Shown: in pieces, positions 25,284 through 34,985 of the stretch
How the letters are laid out: each line of letters begins with the position of its first letter
Numbering within the stretch: position 1 is the first letter of the stretch
NCBI RefSeq assembly: GCF_044762855.1
Contig: NZ_JBIWFB010000007.1
Location: 62,001 to 126,000, forward strand
DNA from: Psychrobacillus sp044762855
GTDB taxonomy: Bacteria; Bacillota; Bacilli; Bacillales_A; Planococcaceae
Length of the DNA stretch: 64,000 bases
Direction of reading: 5' to 3'
Notes under the pieces: generated by a model
Told to the model about the DNA's origin: nothing
Database searches by the model: none
What the model saw: the letters and a program-made list of their open reading frames with translations, nothing else
Program-made: the position numbers and the translations under genes

Positions 25284-26894
25284 TTATCGTCGTATTAAAA
25301 TAAGGTTTGAAATATTTCCCTCTTTTTCCTCGAAATGTGGTACATACTCATCTCCCCAACGTTTTAGTGTTTCATTCACAACCATACGAAATTGTCGATT
25401 CAAGTTCTTTTTTTGTAAAATAGTTAGATTATCACTGTGTCGTCGTTGGTGGTAGAGGGTTTTGTCAATCCAATGAATGTCAAAGCGTTCGATAATTCTC
25501 AATAACATCAAAAAGTCACCCGCTAAAAGTGGTTCTCCATGTAACGAGGATGTCCAACCTTTTAATTTTTTTAGAGCGGACAGGCGGTACATACGTGGGT
25601 AATGAGTCTGGAGATTTTGTAGTACATCATATTTATTGGAATTTGGAATACCTTTAATTATATCTCCTTCTATTAATTGACCGTTCTCTTCGACCCAAAT
25701 TTGTCGATTCGCAAAAGCCATACCTACTTTGGAAGGTAATATGTCTAAGTCGTTTAACATAATTTCTAAAGTATATGGATCGATCCAGTCATCTCCATCT
25801 AATTCAAGTACATATTCCCCTAGTACATATTGTAAACCAATATTGAGTGCTTCTGTTTTATGCCTTTGGTTAAGATGAATGGGAATCATTCTGGAATCAT
25901 GAAATGAATAGATTTTTTCTAATGTACTTTCGGTGGAACCTACATCTAAAGCAACAACATGGAAATTAGAATAGGTTTGATCTAGAACACTTTGAATACA
26001 ATTTTGAATATAGTTTTCGTGATTATGTGCTGTAATTATAACTGTAATTTTTGGTATATCTCCATTCATTTGTCTATGATTTACACTGGCACGCATACTT
26101 TGGATGAATAAATCTTCTGAAGGGGTCATGGTTGTTAAAGAGTGTTCACCATTTAATCGATACTCCATTAAAACTTCATGTATAAATTGGAACTCTCCAA
26201 TCCGCATCAATCTTATCCAAAATTCATAATCCGAAACTAGTCCATATTTTGGGTCATAGCCATCTATCTTTTCATATGCTTCTCTTGTAAAAAGGAAGGA
26301 TGCTCCAATGAAACAAGTCAACATAATTTCTTCTTTTGGACGATTCATCATGTTAAACATCGCTTTATGCCAATCTTGTCCAAAAGAATCTGATAGTCCC
26401 TGCTCATTGATCGGTTGATACATCGAATAAACTAGTACCGTGTTCGAAGGGGCGATGTTCATATTATCTACCAATCTTTCAAGAAAATAAGGTTTCTGCT
26501 TATTATCACTAGAAACCCAAGTTAAATAGGGACAATCCAATAAGTATTTAAAACCTTCATTGAGTGAATAGGCAATTCCTTTATTTTTAGTACGATGAAC
26601 GATGGAGTAGGAACAAGTGAGAATTTTCGAAGCTTCATATGTTGCTTTTACGGTTTCTTCATTAGCGCCATCAATGACAATTACTAATTTAAAGTCGCGA
26701 TAAGTTTGGTTTTCTAATGCCTGAATACATTCTATTAAATAATCTTTTTCTTGATTGTAAACAGGGAGTACGATTCCTACTTTGCTAGATTGCTTGTTAT
26801 CGTCAGTATTATTTAAATTTCTTCTTTTTCTTACTCTTTTCGGCTGTATTTTACTATACAATTGGTTGTACCACCTGATTTTCTTCAAAAACAT
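25284..26894 (-). CDS. Glycosyltransferase with two family 2 (GT-A) domains
   Basis: A 536-residue protein with two GT2 domains in tandem. Domain 1 (about 38-270) starts VGIVLPVYNQEKDYLIECI, includes VIVIDGANE and WVSSDNK. Domain 2 (about 285-520) starts ITVIITAHNHENY, includes the DxD-type motif ELDGDDWIDP. No membrane helix is present. It likely transfers sugars to a cell-surface polysaccharide, teichoic acid or protein glycan. AAAGGAG precedes the ATG. The divergent neighbour is a CapA-like capsule-type protein, a weak hint at surface polymer work. Substrate unknown. Confidence 0.85.
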   Translation of the reverse strand: MFLKKIRWYNQLYSKIQPKRVRKRRNLNNTDDNKQSSKVGIVLPVYNQEKDYLIECIQALENQTYRDFKLVIVIDGANEETVKATYEASKILTCSYSIVHRTKNKGIAYSLNEGFKYLLDCPYLTWVSSDNKQKPYFLERLVDNMNIAPSNTVLVYSMYQPINEQGLSDSFGQDWHKAMFNMMNRPKEEIMLTCFIGASFLFTREAYEKIDGYDPKYGLVSDYEFWIRLMRIGEFQFIHEVLMEYRLNGEHSLTTMTPSEDLFIQSMRASVNHRQMNGDIPKITVIITAHNHENYIQNCIQSVLDQTYSNFHVVALDVGSTESTLEKIYSFHDSRMIPIHLNQRHKTEALNIGLQYVLGEYVLELDGDDWIDPYTLEIMLNDLDILPSKVGMAFANRQIWVEENGQLIEGDIIKGIPNSNKYDVLQNLQTHYPRMYRLSALKKLKGWTSSLHGEPLLAGDFLMLLRIIERFDIHWIDKTLYHQRRHSDNLTILQKKNLNRQFRMVVNETLKRWGDEYVPHFEEKEGNISNLILIRR

Positions 26895-27058
26895 TTTAGT
26901 TCTCCTTTCATAGTTATTAAACGGTATAGTAACCGTCTATAGAATAATCTATGATTGTATAGAAAACTCCAAAGGGCTATTTTCTTATAGAAAGTATATT
27001 AATATCTTATTAATGTTAAATTTTCATAAAAAGGAATGAAAAGAGGGAGATGCTTCCC

Positions 27059-28150
27059 ATGAAAACTTTAATTTCACTACTAGTTTTATTAATTTCCGGT
27101 TTACTTTATTTTAATCTGCAAATAGATAAACCTTTTCAAGAAAAGTTCCACGGGAAACAATTTTCGACATTTCATATCGATTATCGAGAAGATACGATAA
27201 CAATCGGGATGATTGGTGATATTTTGTTACATTATCCGTTATACAATTATAAAAGTTTTATATCCTCTTTTGAGCCAGTAAAAGAAGAGCTGGAATCATT
27301 CGACATTTTAATAGCGAATCAAGAATCTATCCCAGCTGGTAGTGAATTTGGTTTGTCAGGATATCCGGATTTTTCTAGTCCTTCTCATATAATTAGAGAT
27401 TTAAAAGAGGTTGGAGTAGATCTAATTTCGATGGCAAATAATCACACACTCGATCAAGAAGAGGCGGGAGTACGAGCTGCGATTAATCATATGAAAACAG
27501 TTGATATGCCATATATCGGCGCATATGAATCTTTCGAAGATTTACAGACAGATCGTATTTTGCAAGTAGATAATGTTAGTTTTGGATTTCTTAGTTATAC
27601 TTACGGGACGAATGGTCATGTAACTCCGAATGGAAAGGATTATTTAGTTAACCGTATCGATCAAAGTCGAATCACAGAGGATATACGCGCTTTAAAGCAA
27701 AAAACAGATTTTGTTGTAGTAAGTATGCATTGGGGAACGGAGTATGAATTGGAACCTAATGAGGAACAAAAAACTCTTGCAAATGTGATTACAGATGCAG
27801 GAGCAGATATTATTTTCGGGCATCATCCGCATGTCATTCAGCCATATGAAATGGTCACGACGAGTAGTGGTCACAGCGCGCATGTGTTTTATTCGCTTGG
27901 AAACTTTTTTTCTGCGCAAAAAGCGGAGAATACAAATGTCGGTGGAATTGCCAAATTAGAAATATTAAAGAAGACTATTAATGGTAAACAAGTATTGAGT
28001 ATAGCGACCCCTTCTTTTATATCAACAGCTGTTTTAAGAGGAGAGCCGTTTACGGTGCAACCGCTTGTAAACGTGGAAAACCAGATTGGTCATACGGATA
28101 AGTCGGTGCAAGAGCATGTATTTGGTAGTTGTAACTGCCAATATGAATGA
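27059..28150 (+). CDS. CapA-family (PGA_cap) metallophosphoesterase-like protein
   Basis: About 363 residues with an N-terminal hydrophobic anchor (LISLLVLLISGLLYF). A CapA domain follows, carrying GDILLH, NQESIPAG, MANNHTLDQ, SMHWGTEY and GHHPHVIQP, the metallophosphoesterase-type motifs of the family. CapA of Bacillus anthracis takes part in polyglutamate capsule handling, but most family members have no capB or capC neighbours, as here, and unknown roles. ATG 27059 lies 9 nt after GAGGGAG; ATG 27050 is too close to that site. Confidence 0.85.
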   Translation: MKTLISLLVLLISGLLYFNLQIDKPFQEKFHGKQFSTFHIDYREDTITIGMIGDILLHYPLYNYKSFISSFEPVKEELESFDILIANQESIPAGSEFGLSGYPDFSSPSHIIRDLKEVGVDLISMANNHTLDQEEAGVRAAINHMKTVDMPYIGAYESFEDLQTDRILQVDNVSFGFLSYTYGTNGHVTPNGKDYLVNRIDQSRITEDIRALKQKTDFVVVSMHWGTEYELEPNEEQKTLANVITDAGADIIFGHHPHVIQPYEMVTTSSGHSAHVFYSLGNFFSAQKAENTNVGGIAKLEILKKTINGKQVLSIATPSFISTAVLRGEPFTVQPLVNVENQIGHTDKSVQEHVFGSCNCQYE

Positions 28151-28168
28151 TTCAAAAAAGGTTCTAGA

Positions 28169-28209
28169 AGCAAAACTCTAGCATGTTTATGAATGCTAGA
28201 GATTTGCTT
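28169..28209. terminator. Bidirectional terminator between capA-like and lysR genes
   Basis: AAGCAAA/TTTGCTT outer and CTAGCAT/ATGCTAG inner stems; the LysR stop codon lies within the stem. Confidence 0.85.
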
Positions 28210-29086
28210 TTTGTCGTAACCTATCTCTAAATGCCATTACATGTCGTTTATCTTCCATCACAGGAGAGCATATACAGGAAAATAATCGTTTAAAGGGTGG
28301 ATGGTTAAGGGGGAGAATAGAAAGATTACGCTGTTGGACATCTCTGTCAATTGCATGGGTGGACAGCAGTGATAATCCTTGTTTACTATGCATAATGGTT
28401 TCTTTAATCCCTTGGTTGCTACTAACGGTAATTATGGATTTTGCCTTTAGACCATTGGAACGGATCATATGTTTTAAATACTCTCGTGTTCCTGATCCTT
28501 CTTCTCTCATAAACCACGTCTGATTTTGAAGATCTACCATACTTACTGAACTTTTGGTAACCAGTTCATGTTCAATAGAACTAACGACGAATAACTCATC
28601 CTCCATAAAAGGCTCTACTAGCAACTCCTTCTCATTTGTTTGGCCTTCTATTAAACCAATATCTACATTCAGCAAACGAACAGACTGAACAATTTCTTCT
28701 GTATTTCCTATAAACACTTCCAATTCAAGGTTTGGATAAATGTTCTGTAGTTCAACAAGTAGGGGAGGGATGACATACTCACCTATAGTAAAGCTTGCTC
28801 CAATGACGAGTTTTCCAATAATATCATGATGATGCTCTAGAATATCTTTTTGGGTTTGCTCGTACATGGAAAGTATTTGTTTAGCCCGTTCATATAAAAT
28901 TTCACCTGTAGGCGTAATTTTTAATAGTTTTGGTGAACGTATGAATAACTCTGTTTGAAATTCCTTTTCTAGATTTTTTATATGCACGCTGACACTTGGT
29001 TGTGAGATGTGAAGGAGTTCCGCTGCTCTTGTAAAATTTTTAGTTTCTACTAGTGTTATGAATGTTTTAAGTGCGTCATAGTACAA
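28196..29086 (-). CDS. LysR-family transcriptional regulator
   Basis: A 296-residue LTTR. The N-terminal winged HTH reads FITLVETKNFTRAAELL then ISQPSVSVHIKNLE; the effector domain begins near residue 90 (GKLVIGASFTIGEY). It is divergent from a YeiH-type membrane protein, the same pairing as yeiE-yeiH in E. coli and cysL-like genes in Bacillus, so it probably activates that gene. The effector is likely a sulfur compound, by analogy only. Confidence 0.9.
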   Translation of the reverse strand: MYYDALKTFITLVETKNFTRAAELLHISQPSVSVHIKNLEKEFQTELFIRSPKLLKITPTGEILYERAKQILSMYEQTQKDILEHHHDIIGKLVIGASFTIGEYVIPPLLVELQNIYPNLELEVFIGNTEEIVQSVRLLNVDIGLIEGQTNEKELLVEPFMEDELFVVSSIEHELVTKSSVSMVDLQNQTWFMREEGSGTREYLKHMIRSNGLKAKSIITVSSNQGIKETIMHSKQGLSLLSTHAIDRDVQQRNLSILPLNHPPFKRLFSCICSPVMEDKRHVMAFRDRLRQKANL

Positions 29087-29193
29087 CTGATTACCTCCAA
29101 TTATTAAAAATATTAATAGTAATGATTATATATATGTATTTTACTAATAATAAAAAACTTCGTAAAGTGGAAGAAAACGGAGGAGGAATATCG

Positions 29194-30216
29194 ATGAAAA
29201 AGATAGCTAATACATTAAAAATGAACCAGCCCTTTTATTACGGTATAGGGATTACGCTGGTTATTGCTATATTGGCTAAACTATTATCCGAAGTTCCATA
29301 TTTATCTATTATGGGACAGTTAGTCATTGCTATTATATTGGGAGTAGTTTGGAGCGCAACGATTGGTGTACCAGCAAAGTTTCGACATGGTGTTTCTTTT
29401 TCAAGTAAAAAGTTGCTACGATTAGGTATTATTTTATTGGGGATGCGTCTAAATTTGGCAGACATTTATCATGCTGGATTAAGTGTTTTTTTGATCGCTC
29501 TTATTAATATTCTCTTTGCTTTATTTGTTGTGTATGGGCTTTCTCGTGTGTTTGGGGTCGATAAGAAACTAGGAATTTTAACGGCTTGTGGGACAGCGAT
29601 TTGTGGAGCAGCAGCAGTTGTAGCGATAGCCCCGCAAGTGAAGGCGAATGATGACGAAACTGCCATAGGTGTTGCAACAATTGCTATACTTGGTACGTTA
29701 TTTACGTTAGGCTATACTTTTTTGTATCCTATCTTACATCTTACTCCAAGTGGTTATGGTGTATTCGCTGGTGGAACATTACATGAAATTGCTCACGTAA
29801 TTGCAGCAGCTGATCCCGGAGGAAGTGCAGCTGTGGATCTAGCTGTTATTGTGAAACTCACACGAGTGGCACTTTTAGTACCAATCGCTTTAGTGATAGG
29901 TTTTATCGTGAAAAAAAGAGAAAAAGGTGACTCGAAAAGTAAGTTTTCTATGTCCAGTATACCTTGGTTTATTATTGGGTTTTTGGTAATGAGTGGTGTT
30001 CACACACTGGGGATTGTTCCAGAAGAACTTGCTAGTTGGATTGTTTTAGTCGCTTATCTTCTTATTGCAATGGCAATGGCTGGACTAGGGTTGAATATTG
30101 ATATAAGAACTTTTAAAAAGTTGGGTGTAAAGCCTTTTGCAGCTGGATTTGTAGGCTCTATTTTATTATCTATTCTGGGGTATGCACTTGTTTATGTGTT
30201 CCAGTTAAATGTTTAA
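29194..30216 (+). CDS. YeiH/UPF0324-family membrane protein
   Basis: A 340-residue protein with about ten transmembrane helices and the family signature CGTAICGAAAVVAIAPQVKA, plus GGTLHEIAHVIAAA. The family is often labelled putative sulfate exporter, with little direct proof. ATG 29194 follows GGAGGAGG by 6 nt; the longer frame from 29071 overlaps the LysR gene and is unlikely. The AT-rich 107-bp gap should hold LysR binding sites. Confidence 0.88.
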   Translation: MKKIANTLKMNQPFYYGIGITLVIAILAKLLSEVPYLSIMGQLVIAIILGVVWSATIGVPAKFRHGVSFSSKKLLRLGIILLGMRLNLADIYHAGLSVFLIALINILFALFVVYGLSRVFGVDKKLGILTACGTAICGAAAVVAIAPQVKANDDETAIGVATIAILGTLFTLGYTFLYPILHLTPSGYGVFAGGTLHEIAHVIAAADPGGSAAVDLAVIVKLTRVALLVPIALVIGFIVKKREKGDSKSKFSMSSIPWFIIGFLVMSGVHTLGIVPEELASWIVLVAYLLIAMAMAGLGLNIDIRTFKKLGVKPFAAGFVGSILLSILGYALVYVFQLNV

Positions 30217-30222
30217 ATAAAC

Positions 30223-30257
30223 GACAAGGAAAAATCAAACTTTCCTTGTCATTCTTT
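30223..30257 (+). terminator. Terminator of the YeiH-type gene
   Basis: Perfect 10-bp stem GACAAGGAAA/TTTCCTTGTC, then ATTCTTT. Confidence 0.85.
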
Positions 30258-30329
30258 ATTTATTGCTGTTTTGGCAACTGTGATAACTTGTTAGTTAATG
30301 CCAGCTCACAATTGATATATATCATATTA

Positions 30330-30437
30330 ATGAGTGTAAATTTGAAGTATGATTATATAAAGAAAAAGGAAGAATCGCTCAAGAATAAAAAAATACAAGT
30401 TACCGATATGATTAAAGAGTTAGATGGAGTAGGTTGA
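30330..30437 (+). CDS. Possible small protein (35 aa), upstream of the methyltransferase
   Basis: A lysine-rich 35-codon frame (starts MSVNLKYDYIKKKEESL) ends 19 nt before the methyltransferase start and has a Bacillus-like codon pattern. The ribosome site is poor. It may be a real small protein, a leader peptide coupled to the next gene, or the remnant of a longer gene. Confidence 0.35.
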   Translation: MSVNLKYDYIKKKEESLKNKKIQVTDMIKELDGVG

Positions 30438-30456
30438 GTAATAAAAGGAGGTTACC

Positions 30457-31068
30457 ATGAAAGAACAAGATCATGATCGATTATTACGTATAAAAACGGA
30501 AGGAATACGCGAATGGCAACATCAATCGGCACATTATAATCGCTACGAAGCGACGCCTTATATGGCACTTGAGGCACTATTTGATGAGTATGAGTGTACT
30601 ACTTCTGATAAATTTGTGGACTTTGGTTGTGGTAAAGGACGTTTTCCATTTTATATTCATCATCATCTGCATGTGTCTGGAATTGGGGTAGAGATGAATG
30701 GACAGCTGTATCAAGAAGCTTTAGAAAATTTAACGAAATACATGGAGCGAGCAAAGCAGTCCAGGGCATCTATTCGATTTGAGCATATTTTCGCGGAAGG
30801 GTATGATATCGAACAAGATGATAATCGCTTTTATTTCTTTAATCCATTTTCCATTCAAATATTTCAAAAAGTCATCAGCAATATCCTATTATCAGTAGAA
30901 CAACATCCACGTTCGATTGACGTTATCTTATACTATCCTACTTCGGAGTATATACAATTTCTCGAGGGGAACACTGTATTTGAGTTGTTGAAAGAAGTGA
31001 GAGTACCTGAGTTATATGACCAAAATAACAATGAGCGGTTTGTGATATTTAGATTAGAAGAAATATAG
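30457..31068 (+). CDS. Class I SAM-dependent methyltransferase
   Basis: A 203-residue protein with the SAM-binding motif FVDFGCGKGRFPFYI (about 52-66) and the motif II acidic residue in GIGVEMNGQ. Motif IV-like YFFNPFSIQIF follows. A strong AAAGGAGG site precedes the ATG. The substrate is unknown. The neighbours (YeiH, serine hydrolase) give no clue. Confidence 0.8.
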   Translation: MKEQDHDRLLRIKTEGIREWQHQSAHYNRYEATPYMALEALFDEYECTTSDKFVDFGCGKGRFPFYIHHHLHVSGIGVEMNGQLYQEALENLTKYMERAKQSRASIRFEHIFAEGYDIEQDDNRFYFFNPFSIQIFQKVISNILLSVEQHPRSIDVILYYPTSEYIQFLEGNTVFELLKEVRVPELYDQNNNERFVIFRLEEI

Positions 31069-31099
31069 TAATAGAATCTTTAAAAGGGGGGAGTTATCC

Positions 31100-32413
31100 A
31101 TGAGTGATTTAGAAAAAAGGCTAGAAGAATGGATAAAAGCATATAGTATTAATGGTTATCTGAATGGTTCTATCTTGGTAGCATATAAAGGGGAAATCCT
31201 TGTTAATAAAGGCTTTGGAAAGGCAAACTGGGAACATCAAGTTTCTAATAGACCGGACACTAAGTATCGAATTGGTTCCATTACTAAAGGGTTCACAGCA
31301 ATGGCTATTTATCAATTATATGAGCAAAAGAAACTTGAATTGGATGATCCAATAAGTAAATACTTACCTTATTTCCCTAATGGTAATAATTTTACAGTCT
31401 ATCATTGTTTAACTCATACTTCAGGTGTCGCCAATTTCACCAGTTTTGATGAGTTTTGGATGAAAACAATGAGGCTTCCTTCTAGTTTAAAAGAAACGAT
31501 AGATTCATTTAAAAATAATGCCTTGGTATTTGAAGCAGGAACTCATTTCGAGTATTCGAATTCAGGTTATTTACTATTAACAGCAATAATTGAAGTCGTT
31601 TCTGGAAAAACTTATGCAGAATATTTGCAGGAGAAAATTTTTAGTCCACTTGGTATGAAAAATACTGGGTGTGATAACGGAATAGATATCGTGCCAGATT
31701 TGGCTATGGGTTATTCTTATAATGGAAAACCAATTCATTCAGCCTATGCAGACCTTTCTTTCCCATTAGGAGCATATGGCCTTTACTCAACGATAGAAGA
31801 TCTATACATATGGGATCAAGCAATTCAAAATTCAGTTTTAGTTAGCGAGTCTGCAACAGAAAAAATGCTCACCCCTTATCTTGAATCATATGCATGTGGA
31901 TGGTCCGTTTCACCAACATTAGGGAAAAAATGCTTTAGTCATTTTGGTGACATTAGTGGATACGCTAATGATATTATAAGATTTTCCGAGGACCAATTAA
32001 CGATTATTTTCTTAAGTAATATGAATATAACTCCTGTTTCAATTCTTACTAGAGAAATAGCGAAAGTGATTTTTAATCATAATTATGTTCTTCCTGCCCC
32101 CCTTGAGCCAAGGAAAGTAAACGATATTCCATTTATAAGTGGAAGATATATATGTGATAAAAGTGAAAATGTTTTTTGGGAGCTTACAAAGGAAGGGAAT
32201 GAATACTTTATAACTTTACCAAAGCGGTATAATGTATTGTATAAGTTTAAACTCATTCCAATTGAACAAGGAGAAAAAAACATCATATTTAAAACAGAAA
32301 TGATTAATGAACTTTTGGAGATTACATATTTAAATAATATAGTTCAGGTAGTTCGATACACTGATTATGAAAATAAAACAAATCAATACAAAAAGGTTTC
32401 CGATTTTTCGTAG
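31100..32413 (+). CDS. Serine hydrolase, class C beta-lactamase / penicillin-binding-protein-like
   Basis: A 437-residue protein with the catalytic SxxK as SITK (about 64-67), YSN (about 153-155) and a third-motif HFGDISG, the triad of the beta-lactamase class C/DD-peptidase superfamily. A C-terminal extension (about 330-437) resembles the extra beta domain of such proteins. No signal peptide is visible, so it would be cytoplasmic and more likely an esterase or peptidase than a drug-resistance enzyme. Preceded by AAAGGGGGG. Confidence 0.83.
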   Translation: MSDLEKRLEEWIKAYSINGYLNGSILVAYKGEILVNKGFGKANWEHQVSNRPDTKYRIGSITKGFTAMAIYQLYEQKKLELDDPISKYLPYFPNGNNFTVYHCLTHTSGVANFTSFDEFWMKTMRLPSSLKETIDSFKNNALVFEAGTHFEYSNSGYLLLTAIIEVVSGKTYAEYLQEKIFSPLGMKNTGCDNGIDIVPDLAMGYSYNGKPIHSAYADLSFPLGAYGLYSTIEDLYIWDQAIQNSVLVSESATEKMLTPYLESYACGWSVSPTLGKKCFSHFGDISGYANDIIRFSEDQLTIIFLSNMNITPVSILTREIAKVIFNHNYVLPAPLEPRKVNDIPFISGRYICDKSENVFWELTKEGNEYFITLPKRYNVLYKFKLIPIEQGEKNIIFKTEMINELLEITYLNNIVQVVRYTDYENKTNQYKKVSDFS

Positions 32414-32425
32414 CGGAAACCTTTT
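32391..32425 (+). terminator. Terminator of the serine hydrolase gene
   Basis: AAAAGGTTTCCG/CGGAAACCTTTT stem with the stop codon in the loop. Confidence 0.85.
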
Positions 32426-32454
32426 CTTTATCTGTTAACTTGAAAAGCGAACGG

Positions 32455-32931
32455 TTATTTGGTGATTTTACCTAAAAGTTCTTCATATTTCACATACCAA
32501 GCTTGCCACTCATCTTTTCTATCTATTGTGCGACCATCTAAAATAGCTTCAATTACATCCAGGCATACATGCCATCCTGCAAGGTCTTTGATTGTTTGTT
32601 CTGTAAAAGATGAAATTGTCTCAATAAAAGTTAATTGGCAACCATCTGAAACAGGAGATAATACAAATCTAGCGATGTCTTTATCCCATTCAAAAGCTAA
32701 AACTTTGAAAGGCTCATAATCTACAATTTGCATATCAATGAATGTCCCATCTTGCATATCAAACTTGATTAACCCATCTTTACTTAAATCGACAATTTGA
32801 AGTTCAGAAAACCATTGCTGTAATTTGTCGTTTTCGGTTAACATACTCCAAACCTTCTCTACTGAATGCTGGAGATTTCGTTTGAAACGAGCTGTATAGA
32901 TATCATTTTCCTTTTGAATCGTTGCAATCAT
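32455..32931 (-). CDS. SRPBCC / AHSA1-domain protein
   Basis: About 158 residues of the START-like AHSA1 fold: TARFKRNLQHSVEKVWSMLTEN at the start and the C-terminal GWHVCLDVIEAIL helix. Such proteins bind hydrophobic ligands; specific roles vary. ATG 32931 follows AGGAGG at good distance. It begins 22 nt after the stop of the TetM-like GTPase, so the two are probably co-transcribed; the link is unexplained. Confidence 0.8.
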   Translation of the reverse strand: MIATIQKENDIYTARFKRNLQHSVEKVWSMLTENDKLQQWFSELQIVDLSKDGLIKFDMQDGTFIDMQIVDYEPFKVLAFEWDKDIARFVLSPVSDGCQLTFIETISSFTEQTIKDLAGWHVCLDVIEAILDGRTIDRKDEWQAWYVKYEELLGKITK

Positions 32932-32953
32932 TTGATTTCCTCCTAGGTTTGAG

Positions 32954-34879
32954 TTATAAACAATGCATTGCTTCTTCCGCTTCATCCCATGGAACTTTAT
33001 AGCCTTTTCCTTTTGCGCAGAAAATAGAAGTGGATGTGTATTCTGGATCTGCTTCTTTATTGTAGCCGATTTTTTCGACTACTTCCTCTTTGTTATGACA
33101 ACGATCATATCCACCAAATAGTAGGCTTAGTGTTCCTTTGCCGTGAGTGAAGGAAGCAAACGATGTACTATAATTCATAAAGGTTGCAACAGGTACTCGT
33201 CCTTTTATAATCACTTTGTCTCCTACGTTCTCTGGCGATTCAAAAGTTCCATGCGCTTGTTGGATATCAGATAAGACTCGTCCTATAAGATCCATATCTA
33301 CTTTTATTTTAAAATCGTAGAAAGGCTCTAAGAGCACATTTTCTGCTTTTTCCAGTCCTTGTCTTAATGCTCGATATGTCGCTTCCCGAAAATCTCCACC
33401 ATGTGTATGCTCGTTGTGCCCTCGACCAGTAAGCAGTGTTATTTTGACATCCGTAAGAGTAGAACCCGTCAGTATTCCGTGATGGTCACGTTCTGTTAAA
33501 TGATGTAACACTAAGTTTTGGTTGCCGATCGATAAATCATTAGCATGGCAAACATTGTCCAAGGAAATTCCACTGCCACGTTCTGAAGGCTCGATTAATA
33601 AATGCACTTCTGCATAATGCTTTAAAGGCTCAAAATGCCCGTAACCTCTAACTGTTGTATCGATTGTTTCTTTATAAAGAATTCTTGGTTCACCAAATGA
33701 AACGTTGAACTGGAAACGTTCGAGGACTATTTGTTGTAGCACTTCCAGCTGAATAACACCCATCACATGCACATGTATTTCTTGAAAATGCTCATCCCAA
33801 TAAACGCTTAATGAAGGATCTTCTGCATCTAGCAGTTTAAAGCATCGCAACATTTCTTTGACGTGAATAGAAGTATCAAAATTCACTTTTGATTTTAAAG
33901 TAGGAATCATATCAAAGGTCGTTTTATCACTAGTTGCCCCAATTCCATCGCCAATAGAAGCATTGGTGAGCCCAGTTACTGCTACAAGTTCGCCTGCAAC
34001 TGCTTGGTCCACTGTTTTGTATTTATTTCCACTATATACGCGTAGTTGCGTAACTTTTTCCGCTAATTCCCCGTACTGCACTTCATCCCGTACTTTTAGC
34101 TTGCCGCTTAATAATTTAAGAAATGTTACTCTATTTCCACTTTCGTCATGACGAATTTTGTAAACTTGTGCGGAGAATGCTTCTTCCTGTTTATAAGAAG
34201 ACTCTGTCAATAAATCTAGTTTTTCTATGAATTCGATTATGCCGATGTCTTTTAAAGCAGAACCGCTTGCACAAGGGAAAATTTTATTTTCTCGAATCAT
34301 GCGTTTACAAGTTTGTATCCATAACTCCTCGTCATAATCACTGTCCATATATATTTCAAGTAGGTTCTCATCTCGTTCTGCTAAAAATTCGATGAACGCT
34401 TCGTTGAAGAGATTAGTTATATCACACACATTTTCTGACAAGTTAGCACGAATTTCGTCTAAAATGCTCGCTGCATCAGCTCCTTCATAATCAGTTTTAT
34501 TGATAAAGAAAAAAGTAGGGACTTGATGTTTTCGTAAAAGTTGCCACACTGTTTCGGTATGCCCTTCTACACCATCTACCGCGCTAATAATGATGACCGC
34601 AAAGTCCATCACTTGGATAGCACGTTCCATTTCGGGTGAAAAATCGACGTGACCAGGAGTATCTATCACATAATAAGTGGAATCGTTATAAGAGAAGATT
34701 CCTTGGTCCGCAAAAATCGTAATTCCTCTATTTTTTTCGATGGAATGGCTGTCGAGAAAAGAGTCTTGATGGTCGACACGTCCTCTTTGTCGAATAGTCT
34801 TCGTATGATAAAGTAGTTGCTCTGAAAAAGTCGTTTTTCCAGCATCTACGTGTGCGAGTATACCAATGGTTTTATACAC
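32954..34879 (-). CDS. TetM/TetO-like ribosomal protection GTPase (chromosomal type)
   Basis: A 641-residue EF-G paralogue, the length of Tet(M)-class proteins. G motifs are intact: AHVDAGKTT (G1), RGITI (G2), DTPGH (G3), NKTD (G4), SGSA (G5). The C-terminal domains include the LEPFYDFKI segment. True Tet(M) dislodges tetracycline from the ribosome; chromosomal relatives exist in Bacillales whose drug or stress spectrum is often unproven. Nothing nearby suggests a mobile resistance element. Co-transcribed with the SRPBCC gene. No drug-induced leader or attenuator was recognised before it. Confidence 0.85.
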   Translation of the reverse strand: MYKTIGILAHVDAGKTTFSEQLLYHTKTIRQRGRVDHQDSFLDSHSIEKNRGITIFADQGIFSYNDSTYYVIDTPGHVDFSPEMERAIQVMDFAVIIISAVDGVEGHTETVWQLLRKHQVPTFFFINKTDYEGADAASILDEIRANLSENVCDITNLFNEAFIEFLAERDENLLEIYMDSDYDEELWIQTCKRMIRENKIFPCASGSALKDIGIIEFIEKLDLLTESSYKQEEAFSAQVYKIRHDESGNRVTFLKLLSGKLKVRDEVQYGELAEKVTQLRVYSGNKYKTVDQAVAGELVAVTGLTNASIGDGIGATSDKTTFDMIPTLKSKVNFDTSIHVKEMLRCFKLLDAEDPSLSVYWDEHFQEIHVHVMGVIQLEVLQQIVLERFQFNVSFGEPRILYKETIDTTVRGYGHFEPLKHYAEVHLLIEPSERGSGISLDNVCHANDLSIGNQNLVLHHLTERDHHGILTGSTLTDVKITLLTGRGHNEHTHGGDFREATYRALRQGLEKAENVLLEPFYDFKIKVDMDLIGRVLSDIQQAHGTFESPENVGDKVIIKGRVPVATFMNYSTSFASFTHGKGTLSLLFGGYDRCHNKEEVVEKIGYNKEADPEYTSTSIFCAKGKGYKVPWDEAEEAMHCL

Positions 34880-34943
34880 GACGTCACCTCTGTTCGTTTG
34901 TAGTGAATGACTTTATTATAGCAAAGCTTTCAGTACAAAAGAA

Positions 34944-34977
34944 AAGCCACCGTGTATTTCAATATACACGGCGGCTT
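34944..34977. terminator. Terminator between mntD and the TetM-like gene
   Basis: AAGCCACCGTGTAT pairs with ATACACGGCGGCTT around TTCA; it lies just after the mntD stop codon. Confidence 0.8.
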
Positions 34978-34985
34978 ATAAAGTA

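Noticed and set aside
32954..34879. Acquired tetracycline resistance on a conjugative element
   Set aside because: No integrase, transposase or mobilisation gene, no tetracycline leader, and base composition like the neighbours; a chromosomal homologue is likelier.
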